Source: Chara braunii (taxonomy: Eukaryota > Streptophyta > Charophyceae > Charales > Characeae). Taken from it: a stretch of DNA of 30,219 nucleotides. The notes beneath the pieces are model-generated. The model saw only the letters and a program-made list of their open reading frames with translations, did not search any database and was not told the DNA's origin. The stretch spans positions 1,230,078 to 1,260,296 of the forward strand of contig BFEA01000065.1 of NCBI GenBank assembly GCA_003427395.1, read 5' to 3'. Shown piece after piece: positions 14,886 to 27,008 of this stretch (its first letter is position 1; every line of letters starts with the position of its first letter). The translations under genes and the position numbers were made by a program.

Positions 14886-17147
14886 GCATAGAAGGTCGTG
14901 CGAGAATGCAACCAAGGGTTGCAATCTTATCAAGGGAAACAAAACACACAGATGCAGAGACAACAAGAGCATCTGGCCTATAATAGTAAATTTTGTTTGC
15001 CGTGATTACGTGCCCGAGTAGTCACCATAAAAAAACTGAAAGCAAAACAAGGAAAAAAGGAGAAAAGATGTCACAACGAAGAATCGCGAGGAAAAACAGA
15101 AAAAAAAAATAAAAAAATCCGAGAGATTTATTCGAAAGAAGGAAAACTCATTACGTATGCAGGAAAAGAGAATCAGACGGATCGTACAAACGATACATGA
15201 AATAAAAAGAGAAAAGGGACCTAAAATCAATACAAACGATCGATTGAATTCATGAACAAAAAAGTTTCCTTTTCATGCCAATCGAACTTAAGTGCCGTTG
15301 AGCCACATCCACGATACATGCAGCGCGTAGCAGAACAAAAGATGCTGAAAAAATTGGACGAAGAACTAGGCTTCATTCCCAGAGGCAGTTCCTCATAATC
15401 TGGGACTCTAGCCCCGATAGCCAAAGCAGGGAGGGTAGTGGCGATCCTTGAAGTGCTTTTCTGCCGCTAGCCACCATGGCACGACTTCATCAGAGGGACA
15501 ACACCAGCGTTTCTTATAGATGCTTGGGAAGAAGCAGCGGGGGAGCAGGAGGGATATTCTGGAGATGGTGCACGAAGGCGAGAAAGACAAGAAACGCGAG
15601 CAGCACTAAAAAAGCAAGAAGTACATAGGCAGAGATTTCAATGGCAATCCCCGCCCTATCCACTACTTCCTCTCTCTCTAGTGCCATACTGCCAAACGCA
15701 AGTGCTTTACAGATAACCCAGCGGAGCGCATTCCACGAGATGAAGAGATAGGCAATCATATCTCAGCACGCAGCCAAGTGGAGCATGCGCAGCGATGCTT
15801 GGCAGGAAAAGAGGCAAGAAGAGACAACGAGCGTGACCCTCGACGGATCGAGCGTGGTACAGGAAAGCAAGGTCAAGGTCTTATACCACATCTTCAGCGT
15901 TGCCGATGAGTTGGTCCACCATAGCTGGATAGACCTCGTAATCCATGGCCTCCGATGCGTTAATTCCATAACGTAGACACGTCGATGAAGCGACTCCACC
16001 CGAGCAGTTCTCACGCTGGATTCCCTTGAGCCGACTAGCCTAGGCGTCCGTCCCCTCTAGGCCAATAAGGGCTCGTAGGCTGAACTCACGATGGGAAACA
16101 GGTCGTAGCTCCTGTCCTAAAATACCGCCTGAGAGCTCGTCACAATCGGAGTTCGGCAGTATCGCAGTTCCTAAATTGGCGTCAATCGTCCAGTTGACGA
16201 GATCCGGAAAGGACCTCGCCTTTTGAAAAAACTTATCCGGCGGGGAGTGATGCAGTCGTGGCCACGTGCGCGAAATGTTGTGAAACAACGAAAACCTTAA
16301 AAAAAAAAAAATCAAAAAATTAAAAAATTAAAAAATAAACCTGCGCAAAAGACTACTTATTATTCTTATTTTCCCAACTTTTTTTATTCATAAATTATTC
16401 TTTTTCATTCTTGGTAACAACTGTTACTTCTTAGCCCACTTACCCGTTGCATCCCACTTGATATCGCGTGAATCTTACATTTCGTATTGGAATTTTATTG
16501 CTCGAACTTGGCTTACGGTGGTCCATCTGATGCATCCGTATCGGCCTTCTATGGTACAGGCATCTGAATGGGTGTAACAAAGCCAAAAAAAAATGAAAAA
16601 ATAAAAAATTGATAGGATGAAAAAATAAAAAAATGAACGGATGAAAAAAAAAAAAAGACCCAAAAAGAAACAACAACAGAGATAGATAGGACACAAAAGG
16701 GAAGACAAGACACAAATCCGCAGATTCGCTGTCCGAACACACAGAAGCATTACAGTTCGTCAACCCGTCAGTTGTCCAGCCTAGTCACTAAGGTTCGTAT
16801 TTTTTGACCCATCTGCACCCACTATCATTGTAGATGCGTATGCCACACACTGCTCGAGGCAGGGTTCCGTTATGACCATAGGTGTACCCTAATTGCGTCG
16901 TGAGCAGAAGAAAAAATACAGAAGAAAAAATACAGAAGAAAAATATAGAATACAGAAAAAATAGAGAAAAAAAATCGTAGAAACGATACAGAAAAAATGT
17001 AGAAGACAAAAATACAGAAAAAAATAATACAGACAACAAAAATACAGTCAGCTCGATGCTTAGACCGGCTTCTCTTCGAGGAAGTCTAGTTGCACGTCCT
17101 TTCTTGTTCCCCTCCCTTCTATTCGTCTGATCCGCCTCTCTTCAGAC
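14710..17147. repeat. R repeat, copy 2, right part
   Basis: Direct copy of 818-3240, ending CCTCTCTTCAGAC. Differences include a pure poly-T tract of about 45 nt at 14839-14883, where copy 1 has T and ATT repeats, and indels in A-rich tracts at 15100 and 16300. No coding frame is shared and maintained between the copies. Confidence 0.9.
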
Positions 17148-17194
<47 letters not shown>

Positions 17195-17275
17195 TTGATT
17201 GGGTGGGGGTGGGGGGGGCGACCCATCCCCCACCAATCAATAAAAAAAAAAAATAATAAAAAAAAAAATCGATGT
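17148..17275. repeat. (GT)n, G-rich hairpin and poly-A repeat
   Basis: A GT tract (17150-17194) is followed by TTTGATTGGG, a G-rich run, GGCGACCCATCCCCCACC, CAATCAAT and A-rich sequence. This is the same motif series as 1-300, so the same repeat lies on both outer sides of the R-E2-R composite. Confidence 0.85.
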
Positions 17276-17604
17276 GTTTTGATTCTAGTCAGGTTTTTTA
17301 TTTTTTGAAAATAGTTTAAATGTTCAAAAACTAAATCTAAAAATATGGGGATGTAGATCGCAAAAACATCTACACCCCCATACTTTTTGTTTGTTTTTTT
17401 AATTATCTTTTGTCCACGAAAAAAAAATTCGCGGGCAGTGTTGTACCGCGTTGTAATGAGGTTTCAACGACCGTTGTAACGGGCTTTCAATTTCGGACAA
17501 ATAGGGAAAAGGCATGCATAAAAACCTAAGAAGATGCCCACCTTCTAACCTCTGAGACAGAGATGGGATGCGTGTCCTCGAGGCCCACCCCCTCGGGCGC
17601 TAAC
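17276..17604. other. No gene; AT-rich with one dyad
   Basis: TATGGGGATGTAGAT (17344-17358) and ATCTACACCCCCATA (17368-17382) form a 15-bp stem with one mismatch and a 9-nt loop. Nothing else is recognisable. Confidence 0.6.
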
Positions 17605-17830
17605 ATTGGAATGGATAAGGACGACCCTGACAAGACCGCCCAATTGGAATGGATAAGGACGGCGCGGACAAGGCCGGCCGATTGGAAGGGATAAGGACGA
17701 CCCTGACAAGGCTTGCCGATTGGAATAGATAAGGACGACCCTGACCAGGTCGTCCAACTGAGAATGGAAAGAATGACCCTACCAGGTTGTTCGGAATGAC
17801 CCCTGACAAGGGTCATTTTTTGAAATTATT
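17605..17830. repeat. 38-bp tandem repeat
   Basis: Units starting ATTGGAATGGATAAGGACG lie at 17605, 17643, 17681 and 17719, an exact 38-bp period, with a degraded fifth unit from about 17757. Minus-strand frames across it are repeat translations. Confidence 0.9.
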
Positions 17831-18859
17831 ACTAGAGTACCCTTGCACGACTGCTTGACAAAAGAATGAGTTGGAAGGATCTGGAATCGGCATTAAGGAA
17901 TTGCTTGAGAATTGGAAATTGCATTATATACCAGGGGACCCTAAGCCTTGAAATGAACATGGAAATGCCATTGAGAAAATTTTTTCCTTTTCCTCTAGTC
18001 TCCGGCCTCAACAAGAGGGGGATACCGGTGCCTGTGCTGCGACCCCAAGACCTCTATCCTTCTGAAGAAAAAGTTTCAGCGCGACCTGTTCCTCTTAAAA
18101 GAGGATGGGGGTTAATGGATCAAGACACCTATCTCCTTGGATCGGTGTTGGCCGTCCGGGACCAACCCTGATGACGAGCTCTAGTCGGGGAGTTAAACGT
18201 CAAAGGGTGAGAGAACCAAATGGGCGTGGTGTCATACTTATTCTAGTCTTTTTTGCTCTCTCCAACCACACGTCATACCATAGAGGGGTGGCATGACCGT
18301 TTGGGGTGGACCTCAGCTGCCCGCATTAAGTTGGGCGGCACTGTCCAAGAAGAGGGGTCTGGCGTGGTACTGGGTGGAGTCCGCGTCCACCATGAGGCAT
18401 TGACACCGCCTCGCCGGATCATTACAACCGTTTCAAGACTAACCGCGAGGTTTTCGTAAATGCACTCACAAACTAATAGAGAGACCCAACTCTCTTGAAA
18501 GGAAGAGGCCGGATCCAAGAAAAACTACCACTCGGGAGGAACAATTCGCGAGGGAGGCTCTTACGACTAGACGAGGCCCTGGGAGGCTTGGACTGGACCT
18601 ACTTGCCAGATGTGCGGAGGAACCTTAGTGTTGGTGCTCGTCACGTGATAGCGAAAGGTCGGACTAAGTCAAAGGATGAGGCGTCACCCGCTGGGGAGGA
18701 AATGATCACCCCTCCTTTGTTAAGCGAGTGGGTTTGCGTCCTTGACTCAGTCGGCGGGCCAAAGGTCTGCGTACCTCCGAGTGAGAACCAGTCGTGCGAT
18801 GGGGACATCGCATTTTGAGTTGGGGGAAGGTGTGTCATCCACCGATGAAAAAGCATGCA
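17831..18859. other. About 1 kb without a recognisable gene
   Basis: The longest frames are 17866-18171 (101 codons, ATG start) and 18495-18818 (107 codons, only a TTG start). Neither shows a known motif, and both have the same base composition as the surroundings. I see no repeat structure here at the scale readable by eye. Confidence 0.4.
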
Positions 18860-19275
18860 AAAAATTAAGGTTACTATGAACTCGAGAATTGAATATATAA
18901 TTGACTTTGTGTGAGCTTGAGAAAGGCCTTGCAAGATGTCCAGAAGAGAAATGAATGCATAATTGACTTTGCGTGGGTTTGAGAAAGGTTTGGCAAGATG
19001 TCCAAAAGAGAATGGCATGTGTAATTGATTTTGTGTTAGCTTGAGAAAGGTCTGGCAAGATGTCCAGAAGAGAAATAGGTGCATAATTGACTTTGCGTGG
19101 GCTTCAGAAAGGGCTGGCAAGATGTCTAGAAGAGAAAGGCATGTGTAATTGATTTTGTGTGAGCTTGGGAGAGGTTTGACAAGATTCCCAGAAGAGAGAT
19201 GTATGTGTAATTGACTTTGCATGAGCTTGAGAAAGACCTGACAGGATGTCCAGAAGAGAGATGCACATAAAATGG
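18860..19275. repeat. 62-bp tandem array (left arm)
   Basis: Six units with ATTGACTTTG or ATTGATTTTG at 18900, 18962, 19024, 19086, 19148 and 19210, each followed by a GAGCTTGAGAAAGG block, GGCAAGATGTCCAGAAGAGA, and a short variable A/T/G tail. The same unit appears inverted at 29945-30219. Confidence 0.9.
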
Positions 19276-19593
19276 ACTAAGTAATGCGCATCTGAAATCA
19301 ATTGAGCTTGGTGCAAGAAAGGTCGAATGAGGGTGAGATGCATGTGAAATTGGCAGGGCTAGAGAAAAGTCGGGCAAAATAACCCAGGAAAAATACATGT
19401 GAAATTGGTTAAGCACGAGATTCAGGAAAGGATGACGGGAGACATGGATTTCACGGGCCGAAAGAGCCGAGTAGAAGAAGCATTAAGAGTGACAGAAGTC
19501 GAAAAAGAGACCTGGTTGGCCCGGGATGGAAGGAGGATCAGCCAAGGGGCGCCTGGGATGGCAAGGCTCGGAGGAGAAGCAGGGGCAACAAGA

Positions 19594-19720
19594 AGGGGAA
19601 AGACGAAAGGAGGCTTGATGTACTTCGGGTGATGAATGAGACGAAAGGAGGCTTGATGTACTTCGGGTGATGAACGAGACGAAAGAGGGTCTAATGTTCT
19701 AAAGAGTGATGAATGAGACA
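19594..19720. repeat. 38-bp tandem (left arm)
   Basis: Units starting GATGAATGAGACGAAAG at 19631, 19669 and 19708, with part of one before. They are the inverted counterpart of the longer array at 29375-29590. Confidence 0.8.
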
Positions 19721-20726
19721 TGAGAAGCCTGAAGGACAAAGAAATCTTGACCCTACACACCCCTCCCCGCTCCAAGGCCGAAAACTAGAAAAAATCCGAG
19801 AAAGGAGCAAGAAAAGACAAAACGGACTCTGACAAACTAACCACCTATGACATCCCGTCCTCCTTTCTCGTCTATCCCTAAAAAACCCACTGACAGAAGA
19901 TTGGTGCGAGATGAGGATATCGCGAATGAGTGGGGGGAATGTATCGGGACTGGTGGGTCCCGAATAACATCCCGTCTCTCGAGAGACGATATACAGCTTG
20001 ATTCTGCACGACAAAGAAATCTGGAGTAAGGAGGAAAGAGAGAGAAAAGACAAAGGATTAGGCCTCAGGAGGGAGTGATGCCCTGGGGTGAAAACCGCAG
20101 GAAGAAAAGACCAGCAACGACAAGCAAGTGAGCACGAGGACGGGGCCACATAGAACATAGTATGAGGCCAGGAGGGTCGTGGGAATTCAACAAGACTAAG
20201 GTCGAGGGACCGTTTAACCGGCACAAATGGCACGGCAATGACAAAGGAATGAGGAAGTCGAGAGATGGACGGTCCCAGAGGCCATGGGAAGCTCGAGAAT
20301 AAGGGCCGAACATGGGGGCCACCTACGGGAGCCTCGGGTTGGAGGCCCCGCGACCGAAGGAACCGGCGCGTGCAAGGCGCAAGAAAGACAAAGGGAATGA
20401 GGCCACCATAGGGGGGGAGAATGCCAAACGGACCCGGGACCACCGGCTGGACAATAACGGGGACTACCGGCGGGACAAGTACCGGCAGGACCGCGGGCGG
20501 GATGAGTACCGGCGGGACCACTAGCGGGACTAGTGTCGGGGACTAGCATGGGACAAGTGGCGGGGTCTTGTGACGTCCCAAAGGAAATTGTGGTGCGACG
20601 CGAGGAGCAAATATTTAAAGCAAGACGCACCGTTGTAGGGCCAAATCCCAGTAGACTTTCGAGTCTTAGTCGACCCCACTGTGGGTCCCAGTTGGCTCGG
20701 CCCGCCCACGCTCATGCTCAGGGCGC

Positions 20727-20918
20727 GGGCCATTCGTCCCAGGGTCACCCCCACCTAGTGCTTTGAGATGGATGGGGCTGGGCCATCACGCGAGAGAGCT
20801 TTGACATTGGGGATGTAGCTACGGGCCATTCGTCCCAGGGTCACCCCCACCTATTTCTTTGAGATAGATGGGGGTCGGTTATCGCGCGAGAGATCTTTGA
20901 CATTCGGGATGTAGCTCA
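20727..20918. repeat. 96-bp tandem duplication
   Basis: GGGCCATTCGTCCCAGGGTC begins at 20727 and again at 20823. Both copies continue through a TTTGAGAT(G/A)GATGGGG block and end in a GGGATGTAGCT block. Confidence 0.85.
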
Positions 20919-21851
20919 ACCCTCACGCCGGGTGGTAGTCTCGCTGGTCATTCGGTCAACTCTGATTTTTTTTCGATACTTAGTTATGTTCACAGACAAT
21001 TGCTCCTTCCAATACGCAGACAGTCGAAGGGCTCTTTGAGTGTTTCTCTTCTCTTGTGCGCAAGCTAAGCGTCATCCTTAGGTCGCGCACCATTTCCCTA
21101 AGTATCGTGATCCTCCGGCGTCATCGGGGTGCGGCGAAGCCGTCCTCCCCTTCACCTCTACGCACCGATCGGGTCTCATACTTCTCATTCAACCCTATTG
21201 ACGCAGACCCCTTAGTCTTTTCGGTGCCTTTACATGCATGCACACACAACTTCACATTTCCCTTGGCAAGATTGCATTTCATTTTCTCATTTATACTCCA
21301 AGTCTCAAACGCAAAGGTCATTTTCATGGGTTGGCTTTATGCTAAGGGTCCCGTAGTCCCTTTGCCCCTCTTCCCTTTTCCTTTTGACGCCCGGTTCCTC
21401 CCGACCCTATTCCGCTCAAGGCATCCTTAGCCTTCACTTACCTTCATAATCCCACACAAAGCAAAGATCCATACAATCCCTCGTTGGGGGTCAACACATA
21501 GCCCTTCTCAGATGCCTATCTTTCCATTATCTTTGGCTGCTCTTTGTTCCCTTTCTTTGCTCAATCAGCCCATCCTCTTCTCATAGTCATGCAGTCGAGG
21601 AAATGGTTGAGTCAAACTGACCTCATTTCAACTTATACTTTCTTTCGGATTCCACCTCTTTCCCACTCTTTTCAAACGTCATTTTTTTTGCTTTCTTGGT
21701 GGCACAAGGGACCGGCTACCCTTCCCTTGCTCTCTTTCTCCACCAAGTGAGGTCTGATTTCGTTTACCGTTCGCACCCTGACAAAGTAACAAGTGAGGAG
21801 AGAAGGTTTAGTCATACGCCAAGTGAGGGGGAGGGAGAGAGGGGACAAGGC

Positions 21852-21854
<3 letters not shown>
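20919..21854. other. No gene; pyrimidine-rich unique sequence
   Basis: Plus strand is C/T-rich. The frame 21056-21430 (124 codons) has no recognised domain and begins away from any other signal. I see no repeats or RNA gene here. Confidence 0.4.
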
Positions 21855-21915
<61 letters not shown>

Positions 21916-21948
21916 AGAGAGAGAGAGAAAAAAAAAAAAAAAAAAAAC
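21855..21948. repeat. (GA)n microsatellite and poly-A
   Basis: About 28 GA dinucleotides, one interruption (ATGA), more GA, then a run of about 20 A. Confidence 0.95.
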
Positions 21949-21973
21949 TTTTATTCCTAATCAAATCATCTCC

Positions 21974-22085
21974 CCGTAGTAGCAGTCAAATGTCGGTCAC
22001 CCATCCCATAGTAGTAGCAGCCAAATGCCGGTCACCGATCCCGTAGTAGTAGCGGCCAAATGTCGGTCACCAATCCCATAGTGAA
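21974..22085. repeat. 35-bp tandem, three units
   Basis: Three units of CC(G/A)TAGTAGTAGC followed by A(G/A)(T/C)CAAATG(T/C)CGGTCACC, period about 35 bp. Confidence 0.85.
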
Positions 22086-23756
22086 ATATCAACTAAGTAT
22101 AAACCGGAATACTACCGTACACATGAATTTGGTAATGAGAGTTTGAAAAGTATATGCACATGTAGGAAGGAACAACTAAGTACGACCGGAACACTACAAC
22201 ACACATGTACTTTACAATATGAAGATTGTATTAGTGAAAAACACATACACATGGAGGAGAGATCAACTAACTGTGAACCGGAACACTACAACACACATGC
22301 ACTTGACAATAGGAGGATTGAACAAGTGAAAGGCACATGCCAACGGAGGCGGGATCAACAAACTATGAAACGAAACATCACAACACACATGAGCTTGAAA
22401 ATGAGAAGATTGAACTAGTGAAAGGCACATGCTCATGGAGGAAAGATCAACTAAGTATGAATCGGGACATCACAACACACATGAACTTTATAATGAGAAG
22501 CTAGAACTAGTGAAAGGCATATGCACATAGAGGAGAGATCACCTAAGTATTAACCGGAACATCACAACATGCGTGAACTTTGACAATAAGAAGATTGAAC
22601 TAGTGAAAAACACATGCACATAGAGGAGAGATCAAGTAAGTACGAACCGGAACATCACAACACACATGAACTTGACAATGAGAAGCTAATACTAGTGGAA
22701 AGCATATGCACATAGAGGAGAGATCAACTAAGTATGAACCGGAACATCACAACACACATGAACTTGACAATGAAAAGCTAGTGGAAAGCATATGCACATA
22801 GAGGAGAGATCAACTAAGTATGAACCGAAACATCACAACACACATGAACTTGACAATGAGAAGCTAGAACAAGTGAAAAACACATGCACATCTAGGAGAG
22901 ATCAACTAAGTATGAACCGGAACATCACAACACACATGAACCTGACAATAAGAGGCTAGAACTAGTGAAGAGCACATGCTCATAGAGAAGAGATCAACTA
23001 AGTATGAACCGGAACATCACAACACACATGAACTTGATAATGAGAAGCTAAAACTAATGAAGGATACATGCACATGGAGGAAAAATCAACTAAGTATGAA
23101 TCGGAATATCACAACATACATGAACTTGGTAATGAGAAGATTGAACTAGTGAGAAGGCACATGCACATAGAGGAGGGATCAACTAAGTATGAACCGGAAT
23201 ATCACAACATACATTAACTTGACAACGAGAAACTTGAACTAGTGAATGACACATGCACATGGAGGAAATATCAACTAAGTATGAACCGAACATCACAACA
23301 TAGATGAACTTGACAATGAGATACTTGAACTAGTAGAAAGCATATGCACATAGAGGAGAGATCAACTAAGTATGAACCGGAACATCACAACATACATGAA
23401 CTTGACAATGAGAAGCTTAAACTAGTGAAGGACACATGCACATGGATGAAAGATCAACTGAGTATGAACCGGAACATCACAACATACATGAACTTGACAA
23501 TGAGAAGCTAGAATTAGTGGAAAACACATGCACATAGAGGAGAGATCAACTAAGTATGAACCGAAACATCACAACCCACATTAACTTGACAATGAGAAGC
23601 TAGAACTAGTGAAAAACACATGCACATGGAGAAGAGATCAACTAAGCATGGACCGGATCATCACAACACACATGGACTTGACAATGAGAAGATTGAACTA
23701 ATGAAAAGACACATCACATAAAGGAAAGATCCACTAAGTATGAACTGGAACATCAT
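22086..23756. repeat. 92-bp satellite array, about 18 units
   Basis: Each unit reads GATCAACTAAGTATGAACC, then GGAACATCACAACACACATG, AACTTGACAATGAGAAG, a CTAGAACTAGTG block and CACATGCACATAGAGGAGA. Unit starts at 22808, 22900, 22992, 23084, 23177 and 23269 give a 92-bp period; one unit (22722) is 86 bp through a small deletion. The continuous variation between neighbours is satellite-like. No unique spacers, so this is not a CRISPR array. Confidence 0.95.
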
Positions 23757-23945
23757 CATGTGAGAGTTGAGCCATGTACGTGAGTGGGACTTGCTCAAAC
23801 ACATGCTCATGACTCATGTATACAACCAAGTTTGAAATAGACTGTCATTATGTGAGAGTTGAGCCATGTACGTGAGTGAGACTTGCTCAAACACATGCCA
23901 ATGACTCATGCATGCAACCAAGTTTGAAACAGAATGTCATCGTCT
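23757..23945. repeat. 92-bp duplication of a second sequence type
   Basis: TGTGAGAGTTGAGCCATGTA starts at 23759 and 23851. The sequence differs from the flanking satellites but has the same 92-bp period. Confidence 0.85.
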
Positions 23946-23984
23946 ACCATGTGAGTGGAAGGCACAATCTAGACTTGTCCCAAA

Positions 23985-25605
23985 ACACAAGTCTTAAGCA
24001 CGAAATCACTTATAGAAAATTCGGAGTATTCCCTGCTAGCATATCGCTGAAAATCAAGACTTACATCAGGCCAAATCACAAGTATGGAGCATGAGATCAT
24101 CCCTTGAGGAATCGGAGCATCACCTACTATCATGGGAGTCAAAAGCAAGACTTGAAGTAACCCAAATTACAAGTAATGAGCATGATATAATTCATAGAAG
24201 AATCGGAGCATCTCCTACTAGTGGGTGAGCGAAATGCAAGAGTTACACTAAGCTATATCACAAGATTTAAACAAGAGATCATCCATGGAAGAATCGGAGG
24301 ATCTCCTACTAGCATGTGAGAGAAATGCAAAAGTTGAAGTAGCCCAAATCACAAGAATTGAACATGAGGTCATCTATAGAAGCATCGGAGCATCTCATAC
24401 TGACATGTGAGTGAAATGCAAGAGTTGAAGTAGCCTACATCACAAAGATTTAGCATGCGATCATTCATAGAAGAATCGGAGCATCTCCTACTAGTGTGTG
24501 CGTGAAATGCAAGAGTTACACTAGGCTATATCACAAGATTTGAGCAAGAGATCATCCATTGAAGAATCGGAGGATCTCCTACTAGCATGTGAGTGAAAAG
24601 CAAGATCTACACTAGCCCAAATCACAAGTAATGAGCATGAGATCATTCATGAAAGAATCGAAGCATCTTCTATTAGTGTGAGTGAAATGCAAGAGTTACA
24701 CTAGGCTATATCACAAGATTTGAGCAAGAGATCATCCATGAAAGAATCGGAGGATCTCATACTAGTATGTGAGAGAAAAGCAAGATCTACACTAAGCCAA
24801 ATCACAAGGAATGAGCATGAGATTATTCATAAAGGAATCTGAACATCTCCTAGTAGCATGTGAGTGAAATGCAAGAGTTGAAGTAGCCCAAATCACAAGA
24901 ATTGAACATGAGATCATCTATAGTAGAATCGGAGCATCTCCTACTAGCATGTGAGTGAAATGTAAGAGTTGAAGTAGCCCAAATCACAAAGATTGAACAT
25001 GAGATCATCCATAAAAGAATCGGAACATCTCCTACTAGCATGTGAGGGAAACGCAAAATTTGAAGTAGCCCAAATCACGAAGATTGAACGTGAGATCATC
25101 CATAAAAGAATCGGAACATCTCCTACTATCATGTGAGTGAAATGCAAGAGTTGAAGTAGTCCAAATCACAAGAATTGAACATGAGATCATCCATAGAAGA
25201 AGCGGAGCATCTCCTACTAGTATGCGAGTGAAATGCAGGAGTTGAAGTAGCAAAAATCACAAAGATTGAACATGAGATTATCTATAGAAGAATCGGAGCA
25301 TCTTCTACTAGCATGCGAGTGAAATGTAAGAGTTGAAGCAGCTCAAATAACAAATTGAATATGAGATCATCCATAAAAGAATCGGAACATCTCATACTCG
25401 CATGTGAGTGAAATGCAAGAGTTGAAGTAGCCCTATCACAAAATTTGAACATGAGATCATCCATAAAAGAATCGGAGCATCTCCTACTAGTGTGTGAGTG
25501 AAATGTAAGAGTTACACTAGGCTATATCACAAGATTTGAGCAAGAGATCATCCATGGAAGAATCGGAGGATCTCCTACTAACATGTGAGTGAAAAGCAAA
25601 ATCCT
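23985..25605. repeat. 91-bp satellite array, about 17 units
   Basis: Each unit reads GAATCGGAGCATCTCCTACT, AGCATGTGAGTGAAATGCAA, GAGTTGAAGTAGCCC, AAATCACAAGAATTGAACAT, GAGATCATCCATAGAA. Starts at 24926, 25017, 25108 and 25199 give a 91-bp period. Two subtypes alternate in places ('GTTGAAGTAGCCC' against 'GTTACACTAGGCTATATC'), suggesting a higher-order pattern. Minus-strand frames of 60-72 codons here are repeat translations. Confidence 0.95.
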
Positions 25606-26449
25606 TCCCTCTGGGAGGGCAAATGAGACTCCCTCTAGCCTCTCTCTCTTCCTCACACCTAGGGGGCTATGGCGGATCACCTTCCTAGGGCCAGCCTCCC
25701 TACCACTAGTCTCTAGAGCTCCTCTCCCTAGCTCATGGCCTCCACCAAGCTTCTAAATTGACATGGTTTCCCCTCTCATTTCTCCAAGTGAAAGAGTGCT
25801 CTTATGAGCTCACTTGGGCAGCATGGGCACTCCTCATGCAATTGTGAAAGTGGCGGACTGAATTCCCAGCTTATGTAGGCTGAAACCAGCAGTCCGGCCA
25901 CCCCATGAGCCTCCCCATGTGCCTTGAGGTGAACCGAGGTACGCCCAAGGCAAAATTCTACTACTAGGCCCTTCCGGAGGTACCCGGGCCTCTTTTTGGC
26001 TTAGTACATGCAGTCCGAGTGGTTGGTACCAACTCGGATTGCCTCTTGGCCTACTTCAGCCTCCTTTGCACCTAAAAAATGCTGCTCCCTTGGGTCCTAA
26101 TGCCCAAGGGGCAACTTTACTTAAGAGAAAAAGACCTAGTGAACCTTTTTCTTGATTTTTACAGTTTGTACCCTATTTTGGGTAGGCCGAGATATTTTTC
26201 CATGCATCGGCTCATTCTCAGTCTTGGATCTGGCTGAGTTCCAAGGCCAAAAATATTTCGTGCCACCCCCAAGTAGCCCTTGCTTCAATTTTGAGTCCCT
26301 AAGTCCATTTTTTCAATTTTTGATGCAACTGGCTCTCTTTTTCGGCCAAATGCACAATTTTGTCTTTTTCCCTCTTTTGTTTCTTTCCATTTTGGGCTGC
26401 CACCTCATTCCGGAGCTAGCCGTTTTGAGCTGGCCCACAAAAAACGGCT
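25606..26449. other. No gene; T/C-rich sequence beyond the satellites
   Basis: An abrupt composition change marks the satellite edge at about 25605. It contains a palindromic motif CCGAGTGGTTGGTACCAAC...TCGG at about 26013-26035. The frame 26152-26451 has no recognised domain. Confidence 0.4.
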
Positions 26450-26988
26450 AGTTCCTCTCCACCATGAGATCTGATCTCAGATCCATGGTCCAAAAAAAAA
26501 TTGGTCATTTCTCTTTTGCATTTTCTCTTTTTTTTTTTTTTTTTTTCCTTATTTTATTGAGGTCATATCTCTGCAATACGGATTGCCCTCCCTCATTCTA
26601 GGAGGGATGAGGTCACATTTGGGACCTATCAGCCCCTACTGTGCAGGTCCTAATAGTCCGGCACACTCTCCTCCACTCTTTGCTCCCTTTTTCTCTCATT
26701 CTCCCTCTTTTTTCTTTCATTTTTTTTTCTTTTTCTTTTATTTCAGTTGTGACAAGTGTCAAACTGCTATGCACCCTCTTTCTAGGCCTTAGGACCTCAT
26801 TCAAGGCCAGGTTCATGGCTGGTACTTGGCCGTTATATCTCAGATTTCAACAATGGCACCCCTATGCTCATAGAAGGTTCCATTTTGCCTCCGTTTGTCC
26901 AATTTTGATCCCCCTTTGCTTCGATTTTCTAAGGACAACCTTTTTCTTATGTTGAGCCGCTTGAGGCTCTATTTTCTCATGGCTAGCT

Positions 26989-27008
26989 AGTCCGAGATAT
27001 CTCGGACT
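26989..27008. repeat. 20-bp perfect palindrome
   Basis: AGTCCGAGATATCTCGGACT is its own reverse complement. Related forms occur at 27530-27553 (GCAGTCCG...CGGACTGC) and 28108-28131, with weaker ones near 26013 and 28270. Confidence 0.9.

Larger units (their letters stand above)
18860..20570. repeat. Left arm of a long diverged inverted repeat
   Basis: The reverse complement of this arm matches 28480-30219 in order. The shared blocks are GC-rich 'GGGACCACCGGCGGGACAAG' units (about 20440-20570), CCTCGGGTTGGAGGCC (about 20334), CCATGGGAAGCTCGAGAA, the GGGAGTGATGCCCTGGGGTG block (about 20073-20092), the block at 19880-19970 (CACTGACAGAAGATTGGTG / GAATGTATCGGGACTGG), the 38-bp tandem and the 62-bp tandem. 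Divergence is considerable, with indels. Long minus-strand frames here (19691-20521 for example) are probably chance. Confidence 0.7.

Noticed and set aside
17866-18171. 101-codon ATG frame
   Set aside because: No recognisable motif, and no support from conservation within the window.
18165-18200. CTGATGACGAGC followed by a possible stem
   Set aside because: No GAAA box after the stem.
19691-20521. 276-codon minus-strand frame, with a partly similar plus-strand frame at 28785-29123
   Set aside because: The similarity is that of the inverted repeat. Frames are not kept between arms, there are no domain motifs, and the composition is Pro/Ser/Leu-rich as expected from pyrimidine-rich DNA.
22086-25605. 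CRISPR-like regular repeats
   Set aside because: Whole units repeat with gradual variation; there are no unique spacers and the context is eukaryotic.
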